Assembly: GCA_034660395.1 (NCBI GenBank)
Contig: JAYEJA010000084.1
Coordinates: forward strand, 1-49,580
Source of the DNA: JAQVEM01 sp034660395
Lineage (GTDB): Bacteria; Actinomycetota; Humimicrobiia; Humimicrobiales; Humimicrobiaceae
Reading direction: 5' to 3'
Length of the DNA stretch: 49,580 bases
A program made the translations under genes and the position numbers. This document shows positions 15,286-24,539 of this stretch, piece by piece (within the stretch, counting starts at the first letter, position 1; every line of letters begins with the position of its first letter). The notes under the pieces are model-generated. The model saw only the letters and a program-made list of their open reading frames with translations, was not told the DNA's origin and did no database searches.

Positions 15286-16515
15286 TTACTCGTACCTTAA
15301 AGCATCTATGGGATTGAGACGTGCAGCTCGCATTGCGGGGTAGATACCGAAGAAAAGGCCCACTACGGTCGAAAAACTTATTGCGATAATTATCGGCATT
15401 AAGGTTATGGACGTTTCCAGTATGGTAAACCTGGTAAGTATAGCCGATACCGCAACTGCAAAAAGTATCCCCAATATACCCCCGGTAATGCTCAAGACCG
15501 TGCTTTCTACCAGGAACTGGACTAGTATGTCCCTGTTTTTTGCTCCTATTGCCTTTCTTATGCCGATTTCCCTTGTTCTTTCGGTTACGGAAACAAGCAT
15601 TATATTCATTATCCCGATACCGCCTACAAGAAGGGATATGCTTGCTATTCCTGCTATAACTACGGTAAAGATACCGGTAATTACGGATATGACATCAAGT
15701 ATCTGGGTCTGATTTTGGACACTGAAATCATCTTTATCGCCAAATCTTATATTTCTCTGTTTCCTGAGTATTGATTTTATCTCTTCGCAGGCATTTTCTA
15801 TTTCTTCTTCACTGATACTCTGTGCAAGAATCATATTGTATGTATCTATCCCATATAGTTTGTTCTGTGCTGTGGTTACGGGAACGCTGATGAAATCATC
15901 CTGGTCATTGCCGAACATATCCGTTCCCCTGCTTTCAAGTGTTCCTATTACCTTGAAATTTTTACCATCTATCTTAATTATTTTTCCTATGGGGTCTACC
16001 TTATCAAATAATTTTTTAAGGGTAGACTGTCCTATTACAGCAACATTTGAGGCGTTTGAAACATCACTTCTGCTGTAAAATTTTCCTCTTGCAACGTCCA
16101 TATTATAGAGTTCCCGTCCATTTTCTGATGAGGCATAAACGGTTGAGTATGTGTTTTTATTTGAATAGGAAACGACTGATGAATTAAAAACGACAGGCGC
16201 AGCCTGTGTTATAAGTGTCGCCTCTTTTTTAATTGCTTCAAGGTCATCTGCGTTTAATTCGGAGCTCTTATCTCCCATCATGGTTGTTCTCATGTCCTGC
16301 ACATCTTCAATACTCCCGGGGGATACTATAATCAGGTTGGAACCGATATCCTGGACACTCTCTAAAACGGATTGCTGTGCCCCTGTCCCGATTGAAAGCA
16401 TTGCAACCACGGCTCCCACTCCTATAATAATTCCAAGCATGGTTAAAAAGGAGCGAAGCTTATTTAGAAATAAGGCCTGAAATGCAATTTTTATGTTTTC
16501 CAGAAATCTTTTCAT
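15286..16515 (-). CDS. MacB/FtsX-type ABC transporter permease
   Basis: This is 409 residues long. It opens MKRFLENIKIAFQALFLNKLRS and a first membrane helix with LTMLGIIIGVGAVVAML, continues with a large extracytoplasmic MacB_PCD domain (about 45-265), and ends in three C-terminal helices of the FtsX domain (about 275-405) containing VTERTREIGIRKAIGA. This is the typical four-helix layout of MacB-like mechanotransmission permeases. It is the last gene of a MacA - ATPase - permease operon on the minus strand. No TolC-like gene is nearby, as expected for a single-membrane cell. The likely role is export of a peptide, lipid or antibiotic; the substrate is unknown. Confidence 0.9.
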   Translation of the reverse strand: MKRFLENIKIAFQALFLNKLRSFLTMLGIIIGVGAVVAMLSIGTGAQQSVLESVQDIGSNLIIVSPGSIEDVQDMRTTMMGDKSSELNADDLEAIKKEATLITQAAPVVFNSSVVSYSNKNTYSTVYASSENGRELYNMDVARGKFYSRSDVSNASNVAVIGQSTLKKLFDKVDPIGKIIKIDGKNFKVIGTLESRGTDMFGNDQDDFISVPVTTAQNKLYGIDTYNMILAQSISEEEIENACEEIKSILRKQRNIRFGDKDDFSVQNQTQILDVISVITGIFTVVIAGIASISLLVGGIGIMNIMLVSVTERTREIGIRKAIGAKNRDILVQFLVESTVLSITGGILGILFAVAVSAILTRFTILETSITLMPIIIAISFSTVVGLFFGIYPAMRAARLNPIDALRYE

Positions 16516-16530
16516 TTTTTTAAAAAAACT

Positions 16531-17295
16531 TTAGTTTTCTATTAATCTTTCTTCAAGTTTCGGCATCTTCTTTAATTTCTCCTGTGCCGATATTTGTTCT
16601 TTAACTTCTTCCTGGCCATGGATTAAGCCATCTCTTAAATAAATAATCCTGTGGGTATGCATTGCTATTTCCATTTCGTGGGTGACTACTATAATTGTTT
16701 TGCCCTCCCTGTTTAGTTTCTGAAATATTGCCATAATTTCTTCACCTGTTCTTGAATCCAGATTTCCGGTGGGTTCATCGGCAAGTATTATGGAGGGCTG
16801 GTTAACAAGTGCTCTTGCAATTGCCACTCTCTGCTTCTCACCTCCGGAAAGTTCGCTGGGTTTGTGCTTTACCAGACCTGACAGGCCCACTGATTCTATG
16901 GCATCCATTATTTTTCTTTTTTTATTTCCATCTCTTTCCACAGAATAAACTATGGGAAGTTCGACATTCCCATAAATATTTGTTCTGGAAAGAAGGTTGA
17001 ATGTCTGAAATACGAAACCAACTTCTTTATTCCTTATATTTGCAAGCTGGTTATCGTCCAGCTTACTTATGTCTTTATTATTAAGATAGTAGTGCCCTGA
17101 AGTTAATATATCAAGACAACCGATAATATTCATTAGTGTTGATTTCCCAGAACCGGAAGGGCCCATTATCGAGACAAATTCACCCTCCTTTATTTCAAGG
17201 TTTACGCCGCGCAGGGCATTTACCCTGATGTCTCCCAGCTTGTAAATCTTTGTAACATCAGTTGTTTTTATGAGGATGTTATTATTATTTATCAT
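16531..17295 (-). CDS. MacB/LolD-type ABC transporter ATPase
   Basis: This 254-residue nucleotide-binding subunit has Walker A GPSGSGKST (45-53), a Q-loop in VFQTFNLL, the signature LSGGEKQRVAIARAL (149-163), Walker B with ILADEPTGNLD and the H-loop VVTHE. The length and the NLDSRTGEEIM motif fit the LolD/MacB class. It starts 13 bases after the MacA-like gene and ends 15 bases before the permease, so all three form one operon. The C-terminal tail (about 230-254) is a short charged extension. Confidence 0.92.
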   Translation of the reverse strand: MINNNNILIKTTDVTKIYKLGDIRVNALRGVNLEIKEGEFVSIMGPSGSGKSTLMNIIGCLDILTSGHYYLNNKDISKLDDNQLANIRNKEVGFVFQTFNLLSRTNIYGNVELPIVYSVERDGNKKRKIMDAIESVGLSGLVKHKPSELSGGEKQRVAIARALVNQPSIILADEPTGNLDSRTGEEIMAIFQKLNREGKTIIVVTHEMEIAMHTHRIIYLRDGLIHGQEEVKEQISAQEKLKKMPKLEERLIEN

Positions 17296-17308
17296 GTCTT
17301 TATTTAAT

Positions 17309-18724
17309 TTAAAGGTTTAGATTTTGAGCAGTGTTGTAATTAACCGGAGAGACAAGAATTTCATCTCCCTCGGTCAGCCCTGATTTTATTTCAATATAGT
17401 CATAATTGAAAGTTCCCGTGGTAACTTCCGTTTTCTCTATTTTTCCATCGCTGGTTACCAGGTCAATGTAAGTTTTTCCGTCTTCTTCATAGACAGATTC
17501 GACAGGTACATAAAGGATATTCTCAATTCCGGAAGTAGCTATATCCATACTTGCAGAGAGTCCGTAAAGAAGCGGCGGAGTGTTTTCTGTTTCCGGCTCC
17601 ACCGTAAGTTCGAAAGAAACTACTCCTCCTATATTGGTAGATATCGGAGAAATTTCTGTTATTTTACCGCTGAATTCTTCTTCGTAGCAGGCATCAAGGG
17701 TTATATCTACATCCTGTCCTTCTTTAATATTTACCACATCAATTTCATTTATATCCGCTTTTATTACGAAGTCATCGCTTATCACCGAGATTGTGCTCAT
17801 GCCGGGACTTGCGTACTGACTCTCCTTATAGGTTGAGGAGAACACTATGCCGTCATAGGGCGCATATATTATATTTTTATCCGTATCCAGCTTTGCCAGC
17901 TCAAGACTTATTTCTGACAGATTTACCTGTGATTCCGCCAGTGCTATATTTTTTGCTGCTATATCAATCTGGCTTGCAGCCGACTGGGTACTGGAGAGAT
18001 TTGACCAGTAGGTAGAAGACTGGCTTGCGACTGCCTGTTCCCAGGCACCTTCTGCGGATTTTGAGGAGGATGTGCCCTGCGCCAGCGCAGACTGGTAGCT
18101 TGCGCGTGCAGTTTCCACGTTGGCCTCATACTGTGTGATCTGGATATCTGTAAGAGGTACACTTTTTGCTTCCGCAAGTATGGTTTCGGCGTTCTCCAGG
18201 GCCAGCTCTGCACTTTCCCTTGATTTATCAGCTACGTTATTTGCATTTTCTAAGGCTATGAAGGCATTATGGGCTGATACTTCTGCCAGCCCGGTATTTA
18301 CCTCTGCAAGCTGTATTGCAATGTGGTTTGCATCGAGCGCCTGCTGGTAATTTATCCTGGCAGTTTCAAGGGAACTTATGGCCGAACCGAGGTTCTCTTC
18401 TGACTGGGCGATAAGGAGCGCCTGCCGGCTGTTATCTACCTCTACTAGTTTATCGCCTTTTTCAAAGGTATCCCCTTTTTCCAGGGCATAAAGAACTTCA
18501 CCTGAAATTTGAATGGAATAATCATTTATGCTGCTGCTGTCCACATAACCGGTAGTGCTTATTGTCTGATTTATATCTCCCCTGGCAACTTCGAATATAT
18601 CCATCGTTTCCGAGATATCACCAAGATTTTTACAGGAGACAATGTTTATTGGAATTATTGTTGATATTATGACAATGGTAACAATTCCGGCTATGATAAA
18701 TTTTTTTCTTGATGACTTATTCAC
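17309..18724 (-). CDS. MacA/HlyD-like membrane fusion protein
   Basis: The GTG at 18724 (471 residues) is preferred because GGAAGAAAGG lies eight bases upstream; an in-frame TTG at 18760 has no such site. One N-terminal membrane anchor (KKFIIAGIVTIVIISTIIPI) is followed by a lipoyl/barrel-sandwich half, a long alanine- and glutamate-rich coiled-coil hairpin (about residues 100-270), the second lipoyl half (IIYAPYDGIVFSS) and beta-barrel domains. This is the adaptor subunit working with the adjacent ATPase and permease. It is the first gene of the operon. The coiled coil is longer than a minimal adaptor and is partly repetitive. Confidence 0.88.
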   Translation of the reverse strand: MNKSSRKKFIIAGIVTIVIISTIIPINIVSCKNLGDISETMDIFEVARGDINQTISTTGYVDSSSINDYSIQISGEVLYALEKGDTFEKGDKLVEVDNSRQALLIAQSEENLGSAISSLETARINYQQALDANHIAIQLAEVNTGLAEVSAHNAFIALENANNVADKSRESAELALENAETILAEAKSVPLTDIQITQYEANVETARASYQSALAQGTSSSKSAEGAWEQAVASQSSTYWSNLSSTQSAASQIDIAAKNIALAESQVNLSEISLELAKLDTDKNIIYAPYDGIVFSSTYKESQYASPGMSTISVISDDFVIKADINEIDVVNIKEGQDVDITLDACYEEEFSGKITEISPISTNIGGVVSFELTVEPETENTPPLLYGLSASMDIATSGIENILYVPVESVYEEDGKTYIDLVTSDGKIEKTEVTTGTFNYDYIEIKSGLTEGDEILVSPVNYNTAQNLNL

Positions 18725-19002
18725 TTTTACTGCCTTTCTTCCTTTTATAAGAAATAGCAAATATATATTTAAAATTTATTTAAATACCCGGGCTTAAAGT
18801 ATTTAAAAAACTGCATACTATTAAACCAGATTTTATATGTTTTTTAAACAGGAATCTTTTTAATCAATTTTAAAATATAAAAAAAATTAATATAATAGGT
18901 TGTTGGCTTATGTTATTGTTATAATAACTTGCAATAAGCAAAACCGTGAGATATAAAATAATAAATAAAATGGTTATTGTAAACGGGAAAGGAAGAATGA
19001 CG

Positions 19003-20298
19003 ATGAGTAACGGAACTGAAATTACAGGGATTTTTGCAAGGGAAATTCTGGATTCAAGGGGTAATCCTACAATTGAGGTTGAAACAGTTCTTGATTGCGG
19101 TGCGACTGAAAGGGCATCGGTACCTTCAGGTGCTTCCACGGGAGCTTTTGAAGCAGTTGAGCTGAGAGACGGTGAAAAAAAACGCTACATGGGCAAAGGT
19201 ACACGGAAGGCAGTAGAAAATGTTGATTCCATTATTGCTGCCGAGCTTGAAGGAATGGATGCCATATATCAGCGTGAGATAGACAGGACAATGATTGATC
19301 TGGATGGTACGGATAATAAGGCAAAATTGGGGGCTAATGCCATGCTGGGAGTTTCTTTATCTGTGGCAAAAGCTTCTGCTGCTGCGCTTGACATGCCGTT
19401 ATACATTTATCTCGGGGGAGTTAATGCGCATGTCCTGCCTGCACCCATGATGAATATATTAAATGGCGGCAAACATGCTGATAATAGTGTTGATTTGCAG
19501 GAGTTTATGGTAATGCCGCTTGGTGCTCCTGCATTTAGCGAGGCCTTAAGGATGAGCTCGGAAGTATATCACAGCCTTAAAAGTGTTCTGGGAAAAGACG
19601 GCCTCAGCACTGCGGTGGGAGATGAAGGCGGATTCGCTCCCGACCTTAAATCAAACGAGGATGCCTTAAAGTATATAATAAGGGCTATTGAGAAAGCCGG
19701 CTTTAAACCGGGAAAGGATATTTATATAGCCATGGACCCTGCTTCTACGGAATTTTACGAAAAAGGTAAATACAACCTTAAAGGAGAAGGAAAGGTTTAT
19801 ACTTCAGCAGAAATGGTAGATTATTATAAGGAGCTGGTAAATAAGTACCCCATAATTTCAATAGAAGATGGAATGGCTGAAGAAGACTGGGACGGATGGA
19901 AAAAGATGACCGAAGAACTCGGAAATAAAATCCAGATTGTTGGAGATGACCTTTTCGTAACGAATACCGAAAGAATAAAAAAAGGACTGGAAATGGGAGT
20001 GGCAAATTCCGTTTTAATCAAGTTAAACCAGATAGGGACTTTAACGGAAACGCTGGATGCAATTGAAATGGCAAAGACAGCCGGTTATACTGCCGTAGTT
20101 TCACATCGTTCAGGCGAGACGGAGGATACCACTATTTCCGATGTCGCGGTTGCGGTAAATGCAGGCCAGATAAAGACCGGCGCTCCTTCAAGGACAGACA
20201 GGGTCTGTAAATATAACCAGCTTATCCGTATTGAAGAAAATCTGGGGAGTGAAGCAGATTACCCGGGACTGGCTGTGTTTTATAATCTTAAAAAATAA
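19003..20298 (+). CDS. eno: Enolase
   Basis: The ATG at 19003 gives 431 residues, the normal length, and follows AAAGGAAG by seven bases; an upstream in-frame GTG at 18946 is unlikely. N-terminal FAREILDSRGNPT, the catalytic-loop VPSGASTGAFEAVELRDG, KLGANAMLGVSLSVAKA, VGDEGGFAPD, the metal ligands in AMDPASTEF, SIEDGMAEEDWDGW and VGDDLFVTN, and the C-terminal SHRSGETEDTTISD signature are all present. It converts 2-phosphoglycerate to phosphoenolpyruvate in glycolysis. A TATAAT box at 18920-18925 may be its -10 element. It is apparently a single-gene unit. Confidence 0.97.
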   Translation: MSNGTEITGIFAREILDSRGNPTIEVETVLDCGATERASVPSGASTGAFEAVELRDGEKKRYMGKGTRKAVENVDSIIAAELEGMDAIYQREIDRTMIDLDGTDNKAKLGANAMLGVSLSVAKASAAALDMPLYIYLGGVNAHVLPAPMMNILNGGKHADNSVDLQEFMVMPLGAPAFSEALRMSSEVYHSLKSVLGKDGLSTAVGDEGGFAPDLKSNEDALKYIIRAIEKAGFKPGKDIYIAMDPASTEFYEKGKYNLKGEGKVYTSAEMVDYYKELVNKYPIISIEDGMAEEDWDGWKKMTEELGNKIQIVGDDLFVTNTERIKKGLEMGVANSVLIKLNQIGTLTETLDAIEMAKTAGYTAVVSHRSGETEDTTISDVAVAVNAGQIKTGAPSRTDRVCKYNQLIRIEENLGSEADYPGLAVFYNLKK

Positions 20299-20422
20299 AG
20301 CTTTGTACTCCTTTTTAAATTTCCCTGAAATTCTTGAAAAGAAGTACCTGTAGAGTTAGAATATCACAATACTAGTTGGCGGATTATTAAATTTAAGCTG
20401 TATGTAGAAGGAGAATATATAG

Positions 20423-21664
20423 ATGCAATGGGATTTTGAATTTAATGCAATACTGGCCGTGGGCATAATAGTAATAATCGGTATTTTTAGCGGCTTTGCT
20501 GCCAGAAAATTCAAATTCCCTACAATTAGCGGCTATATTATTATAGGAATTATTATAAACCTTTCAGGTATTATCCCCAGGGAATTGATTGATGGCGGCC
20601 TGGATATAATTACCGATATCAGTCTCGGGGTAATAGGATATCTTGTAGGCGGAGGCCTCTACCTGAAGAAGCTAAAAAAAATCGGTAAAAATATCGCTAT
20701 AATCACGCCTTTCGAAGCCCTGGGAGCATGGTTGTTCGTAGCTCTGTCGGTGCTGTTCCTCGGCCCCTTTATTATTAAAACCGGTGTGAGCAATGCGGGT
20801 TCTTTTTACAGTTATCTGCCGATGGCTATCGTACTTGGTGCTATATCCTGCGCCACTGCTCCGGCAGCATCCCTGGCAATAGTGAGGGAATACAAGGCAA
20901 TGGGGAGATTTACGACCACACTGCTGGCTATTATTGTCCTGGATGATGCTTTTGCCGTTATAGCTTATGCTATCGGTTCTAATGTAGCTTGCTCAATAAT
21001 TACCGGTTTTCAGGATATTTCATGGTATAACATGCTAATGTCACCTGTTATAGATATACTTGGTTCGATACTCCTGGGAACTCTAATTGGATTCGCCCTG
21101 TCTTTCGTGGGGCGTTTTATAAAGAAGAAGCAGCAGCTGCTTGCAGTAATAGCGGGTGCTATTTTTCTTTGTGTCGGGGCTTCCAAAGCGCTGGGTCTAT
21201 CAAGCATACTGGCCAATATGATAATGGGCTTTATCGTGGTTAACAGAATGAATGACAATAAAGAAATGTTCGGGGTCATACATAATATAGAGGTAATAAT
21301 CTTTGCAATGTTCTTTACCCTGGCAGGTGCGCATTTTAATATCAGTGTAATAAAAACGGCAGGTATCCTTGCCCTGGTTATAACCCTGGCAAGATTTGCT
21401 GGCAAATTTGTTGGAGTCAGGGTGGGCGGTGCTATTTCACATGCTCCTCCGGGAGTAAGCAAATATTTGAGCTTCGGGTTATTTCCTATAGCAGGGGTAA
21501 CCATCGGCCTTGCACTTTTAATAAAAGGGTATCCGGCGTTTTCAGATGTTTCGAACATAATGATAAATGCCATTCTTGCATCTGTAATTATTAATGAGAT
21601 AATTGCACCGTTTCTAACCAGGTATGCGATTTTTAAAGTCGGTGAAGCAGGTAAAAAAGATTAA
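20423..21664 (+). CDS. CPA2/Kef-type cation:proton antiporter
   Basis: This 413-residue integral membrane protein has about 12 hydrophobic segments. The inverted-repeat core motifs are visible, such as KFPTISGYIIIGIIIN and the second-half unwound helix SCATAPAASLAIVREY. The ion-binding acidic pair is in AIIVLDDAFAVIAYAIG. There is no C-terminal RCK (TrkA-N) domain, unlike KefB/C. AAGGAGA precedes the ATG. The next gene, 74 bases away, encodes a CBS-pair protein that could act as a separate nucleotide-sensing regulator; that is inference. The transported ion (Na+ or K+) cannot be told from sequence. Confidence 0.85.
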   Translation: MQWDFEFNAILAVGIIVIIGIFSGFAARKFKFPTISGYIIIGIIINLSGIIPRELIDGGLDIITDISLGVIGYLVGGGLYLKKLKKIGKNIAIITPFEALGAWLFVALSVLFLGPFIIKTGVSNAGSFYSYLPMAIVLGAISCATAPAASLAIVREYKAMGRFTTTLLAIIVLDDAFAVIAYAIGSNVACSIITGFQDISWYNMLMSPVIDILGSILLGTLIGFALSFVGRFIKKKQQLLAVIAGAIFLCVGASKALGLSSILANMIMGFIVVNRMNDNKEMFGVIHNIEVIIFAMFFTLAGAHFNISVIKTAGILALVITLARFAGKFVGVRVGGAISHAPPGVSKYLSFGLFPIAGVTIGLALLIKGYPAFSDVSNIMINAILASVIINEIIAPFLTRYAIFKVGEAGKKD

Positions 21665-21738
21665 AAGCAAAAGCTGCTTTCTTAGATTGATTTGCAGTTA
21701 AATTATTTTAGTTATTTATAAAAATAAAGGAGAGGAAA

Positions 21739-22200
21739 ATGGCTGAATTACTGGCTAAAGATATAATGACAAAAAAAGTCATTACTGTAAGTAAGGATGC
21801 TACAGTAGGGCAGTTAACCAGATTGCTTCTAAAAAATAGAATAAGCGGGACACCGGTGATCAATGAAAAGAATGATTTAGTGGGGATAGTATGTGAAAAG
21901 GATGTAATAGTTAAGATGTCCAGTCTCCCTTTCCCGATGTCTTTTGGCTTTGCTTTTCTTGATAACTATGAGATTCATACGAAGAGCACCAGAGAGTATC
22001 TTGAAACAAAGGTTGAGGAAATTATGTCCAAGAAGATAAAAACTGTCAGAAAAGATATGTTGCTCAGTAAAGTTGTAAATATAATGATAAACAATAACCT
22101 TAACAGGGTTCCTGTTGTTGATGATAATAACAGGCTGTCAGGAATAATCACCAGGGCCGATATAATGAAGTCCATGATAAAGGAAACTGGGGAAAAATAA
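21739..22200 (+). CDS. CBS-domain pair protein
   Basis: This is 153 residues long and consists of two CBS motifs only. CBS1 covers about 7-62 (DIMTKKVITVSKDATV, NRISGTPVINEKNDLVGIV). CBS2 covers about 92-148 (IMSKKIKTVRKDM, NNNLNRVPVVDDNNRLSGII). Such Bateman modules bind adenine nucleotides and regulate partner proteins. An approximately 25-residue linker with SSLPFPMSFGFAFLDNY separates them, longer than average. AAAGGAGAGG gives a strong ribosome site. Its position behind the antiporter suggests a partner. Confidence 0.88.
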   Translation: MAELLAKDIMTKKVITVSKDATVGQLTRLLLKNRISGTPVINEKNDLVGIVCEKDVIVKMSSLPFPMSFGFAFLDNYEIHTKSTREYLETKVEEIMSKKIKTVRKDMLLSKVVNIMINNNLNRVPVVDDNNRLSGIITRADIMKSMIKETGEK

Positions 22201-22277
22201 GAATAATTACCTTTTATAAAATTACCGGTAATAAAATTTTTACTCAATCAATAAAAATATTTAAAGAAAGTTAATTT

Positions 22278-23258
22278 ATGGATTTTGTAACCGGGGCGAC
22301 AGGATGTATCGGGAACGTACTTGTAAGGACATTGCTTGAGAAGGGCAGGGAAGTAAAGGTGCTCGTCCGGGAAACTTCCGATCTATCCGCGATAGAAGGT
22401 CTTGATGTTGAAAGAGCTGTAGGAGATATCCTGGACATTGATTCACTGGTAGAAGCTTTCAGAGGCGCGGATATTGTATATCACCTCGCAGGTGTTGTCA
22501 CGATAATGCCCGGTGACAGGAAACTAATCCGCAGGAGTAATCATAAAGGCACGGTTAATGTTATAAACGCCTGTCTTAAGTGCGGAGTGAGACGCCTTGT
22601 TTACGCAAGTTCAATACATGCTTTAAAAGAGTCTCCTACCGGAACCGTTATTGATGAAAGTATGCCTTTTGATATAAAATGCAGGAGGGGTGAATATGAC
22701 AGGTCAAAGGCAGCTGCCAGTCTGGAAGTAATAAAAGCGGCATCCAATGGGCTGGATTCGGTAGTAGTCTGCCCTACGGGAGTTATAGGGCCCTATGATT
22801 TCAAAGGATCATTTTCAACCAGGACATTCATTGATTTTGCCAGAGGCAGGATGAAAATAACAACTGGAGGGGCTTATGATTTCGTCGATGTCAGGGATGT
22901 TGCAGATGGTCTTGTAATGGCTTCTGAAAAAGGAAGAAAAGGACAGTTTTATATATTATCGGGCGAGAGAATTACGATGGATGAATTGATGGGGATGTTA
23001 TCCGAAAACAGCGGGGTTAAGCCGCCGGGATATAAAATTCCTGTGTGGCTTGCAGGAGCAGCCGGTATAATTTCTCCATTATATTACTGGTTAGCCCGCA
23101 AAACTCCAAGATTTACTTATTATACCATAGATACCCTGCGGTCCAATTCATATATAAGCTATAAAAAGGCAAGAAGGGAACTGGGGTATAATCCACGACC
23201 CATCAAAAAGACAGTTGAGGATACTTTTAAGTGGATGAGGCAAAATAAAATTTTATAG
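22278..23258 (+). CDS. NAD-dependent epimerase/dehydratase (extended SDR)
   Basis: This is 326 residues long. The N-terminal dinucleotide motif is TGATGCIG (about 5-12). VYHLAGVV follows, then the catalytic Tyr-Lys pair in YDRSK, and VVCPTGVIGPYD after it. This is the extended short-chain dehydrogenase/reductase fold. Members of this group act on nucleotide sugars, dihydroflavonol-like or sterol-like substrates. The C-terminal region (YYTIDTLRSNSYISYKKARREL) is typical of the dihydroflavonol-reductase-like group. The gene converges with a membrane reductase of the DUF1295/steroid-reductase type 13 bases away, but the opposite strand makes a shared operon impossible. The substrate is unknown. 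Confidence 0.8.
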   Translation: MDFVTGATGCIGNVLVRTLLEKGREVKVLVRETSDLSAIEGLDVERAVGDILDIDSLVEAFRGADIVYHLAGVVTIMPGDRKLIRRSNHKGTVNVINACLKCGVRRLVYASSIHALKESPTGTVIDESMPFDIKCRRGEYDRSKAAASLEVIKAASNGLDSVVVCPTGVIGPYDFKGSFSTRTFIDFARGRMKITTGGAYDFVDVRDVADGLVMASEKGRKGQFYILSGERITMDELMGMLSENSGVKPPGYKIPVWLAGAAGIISPLYYWLARKTPRFTYYTIDTLRSNSYISYKKARRELGYNPRPIKKTVEDTFKWMRQNKIL

Positions 23259-23270
23259 GTTTCTAAGGAG

Positions 23271-24032
23271 TTAGTAAATAAAGGGAATGAGCGCCTTTCT
23301 CTCTTCAGGATAATCGGAAAAACTATTAACATACCACTTATGATTTGAAAATGCCCTTGGTGCCAGGTTTGCAATGGTAAATACTGCAAAGGCAAGACCG
23401 GCAATCGACCATGTGGCAACTGCCCATCCTGTCCATTCCATAATTTCTCCCAGGTAGTTCGGACAGGATATATACCTGAATAAGCCTGCACTGGGGATTT
23501 TGTAGTTTTCTTCTCCGGGTTTCCTCAGGTTCCTCAGGATATGGTCTGATTGCAGGTTTATAAAAATGCCTGAAGAGAATAATATGAAGCCGGCAATAAA
23601 GCGGGGGTCTACAAGCCAGTCCAGGCTATAAACCGGTGAAAGGGTGAAAAGGTAATAGCCGTTTATAAAGCCGTTTACGGTATTGAAAAGAATAGCAAAG
23701 ACTACCAGAAGTAAAGGGAAATTCTTATTGCCGCCCCTCATAATGAAGGGGTATATAAAAGTTCTGTGGAAATAATGGATAGACCACATGAAAAGAAATA
23801 TTATTGCAATAAAGTTAATTTGCCTTCTTCCGGTAATAAACATAAGAATCATCATAAAAAAAGCAGGTGATTCCATTATCAGCCAGCCGATTTTGGCGCG
23901 TATTGCCGGTCCCCATCCCCTGCGGGTATGGCGCCCATATGGAGCTGAAGCAATGAATAGAGAAATGAAAACAGCGGCTGCTGCAGTAAAAACGGTGCCG
24001 AGAAGTATTTTATATATATAGTATTCGGTCAT
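23271..24032 (-). CDS. DUF1295 / steroid 5-alpha-reductase-like membrane protein
   Basis: This 253-residue protein has six or seven membrane segments. The C-terminal signature includes YISCPNYLGEIMEWTGWAVA and ending motifs NHKWYV and YPEERKALIPFIY, shared by 3-oxo-5-alpha-steroid 4-dehydrogenases and related isoprenylcysteine-methyltransferase-like proteins, where this part binds NADPH. It probably reduces or modifies a lipid in the membrane. The start at 24032 has no good ribosome site. It is a single gene, transcribed away from the riboswitch region. Confidence 0.8.
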   Translation of the reverse strand: MTEYYIYKILLGTVFTAAAAVFISLFIASAPYGRHTRRGWGPAIRAKIGWLIMESPAFFMMILMFITGRRQINFIAIIFLFMWSIHYFHRTFIYPFIMRGGNKNFPLLLVVFAILFNTVNGFINGYYLFTLSPVYSLDWLVDPRFIAGFILFSSGIFINLQSDHILRNLRKPGEENYKIPSAGLFRYISCPNYLGEIMEWTGWAVATWSIAGLAFAVFTIANLAPRAFSNHKWYVNSFSDYPEERKALIPFIY

Positions 24033-24295
24033 TTAGAAATAATTAAATTAATAAATAAACAAAAATAAAAGCTGATGAAACATCTATAAAAAATAAATTC
24101 TAATTTAACTTATGTAAATATATACGGTGAAGCGTTTTATTAGTTTCATATCTTAATTCCTTAACTTATTTTTATTTTTAATTGTTATTTTAAGATGATA
24201 TATAGTATATTGTAAATGATAAAATTTTATTTGTTCTTTCATAATAATAAATATACAGATTGATAATTAAGTAATATTAGCTTAATTAATAATTT

Positions 24296-24432
24296 TTTAA
24301 TCTGGGGAATCCGGTTAGAATCCGGAGCGGTCCCGCCACTGTGATAGGGTGTGTGCTCTCTACGACAAGGCCACTGGCAAAATTGCCGGGAAGGCAGAGA
24401 GTAAAGTCCCTTAAGCCAGGATACCTTTAAAT
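24296..24432 (+). ncRNA. Cobalamin (B12) riboswitch aptamer
   Basis: The conserved core elements are present in order: GGGGAATCCGGT, GAATCCGGAGCGGTCCCGCC, ACTGTGA and the B12-box end TTAAGCCAGGATACC (24412-24426). A variable middle with CCACTGGC and GCCGGGAAGGC pairing lies between them. It stands directly before the cobalamin uptake and synthesis operon and is followed by an intrinsic terminator (24486-24517). The likely control is premature termination when adenosylcobalamin or a related form is bound. The upstream 24033-24295 is AT-rich with no gene. Confidence 0.93.
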
Positions 24433-24485
24433 TATTAAATTTTCTCTCTTCGGTAGAAGGAGGGGATTTTTCTCATTTGAAAAAA

Positions 24486-24517
24486 ACTCCCGGCCGAAGA
24501 AACCGGGAGTTTTTTTA
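24486..24517 (+). terminator. Riboswitch-controlled intrinsic terminator
   Basis: ACTCCCGG (24486-24493) and CCGGGAGT (24503-24510) form a perfect 8-bp stem with a nine-base loop, followed by seven Ts. The six A residues before it extend pairing with the T tract. The loop's CCGAAG can pair with CTTCGG just upstream (about 24449-24454), giving an antiterminator. The arrangement is a classic OFF-switch expression platform, 22 bases upstream of the btuF-like ATG. Confidence 0.9.
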
Positions 24518-24539
24518 TTTAACAAAAAAAGGAGGAAAA

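Noticed and set aside
18725..18760. TTG start for the MacA-like protein
   Set aside because: The GTG at 18724 has a good ribosome site at the right distance, while the TTG has none.
21664..21680. Hairpin AAAGCA/TGCTTT after the antiporter gene
   Set aside because: It overlaps the stop codon and lacks a following T tract, so terminator function is not supported.
24477..24539. Upstream in-frame start for the BtuF-like protein
   Set aside because: It would place the start inside the riboswitch terminator hairpin and has no fitting ribosome site; the ATG at 24540 follows AAGGAGG and begins a lipoprotein signal.
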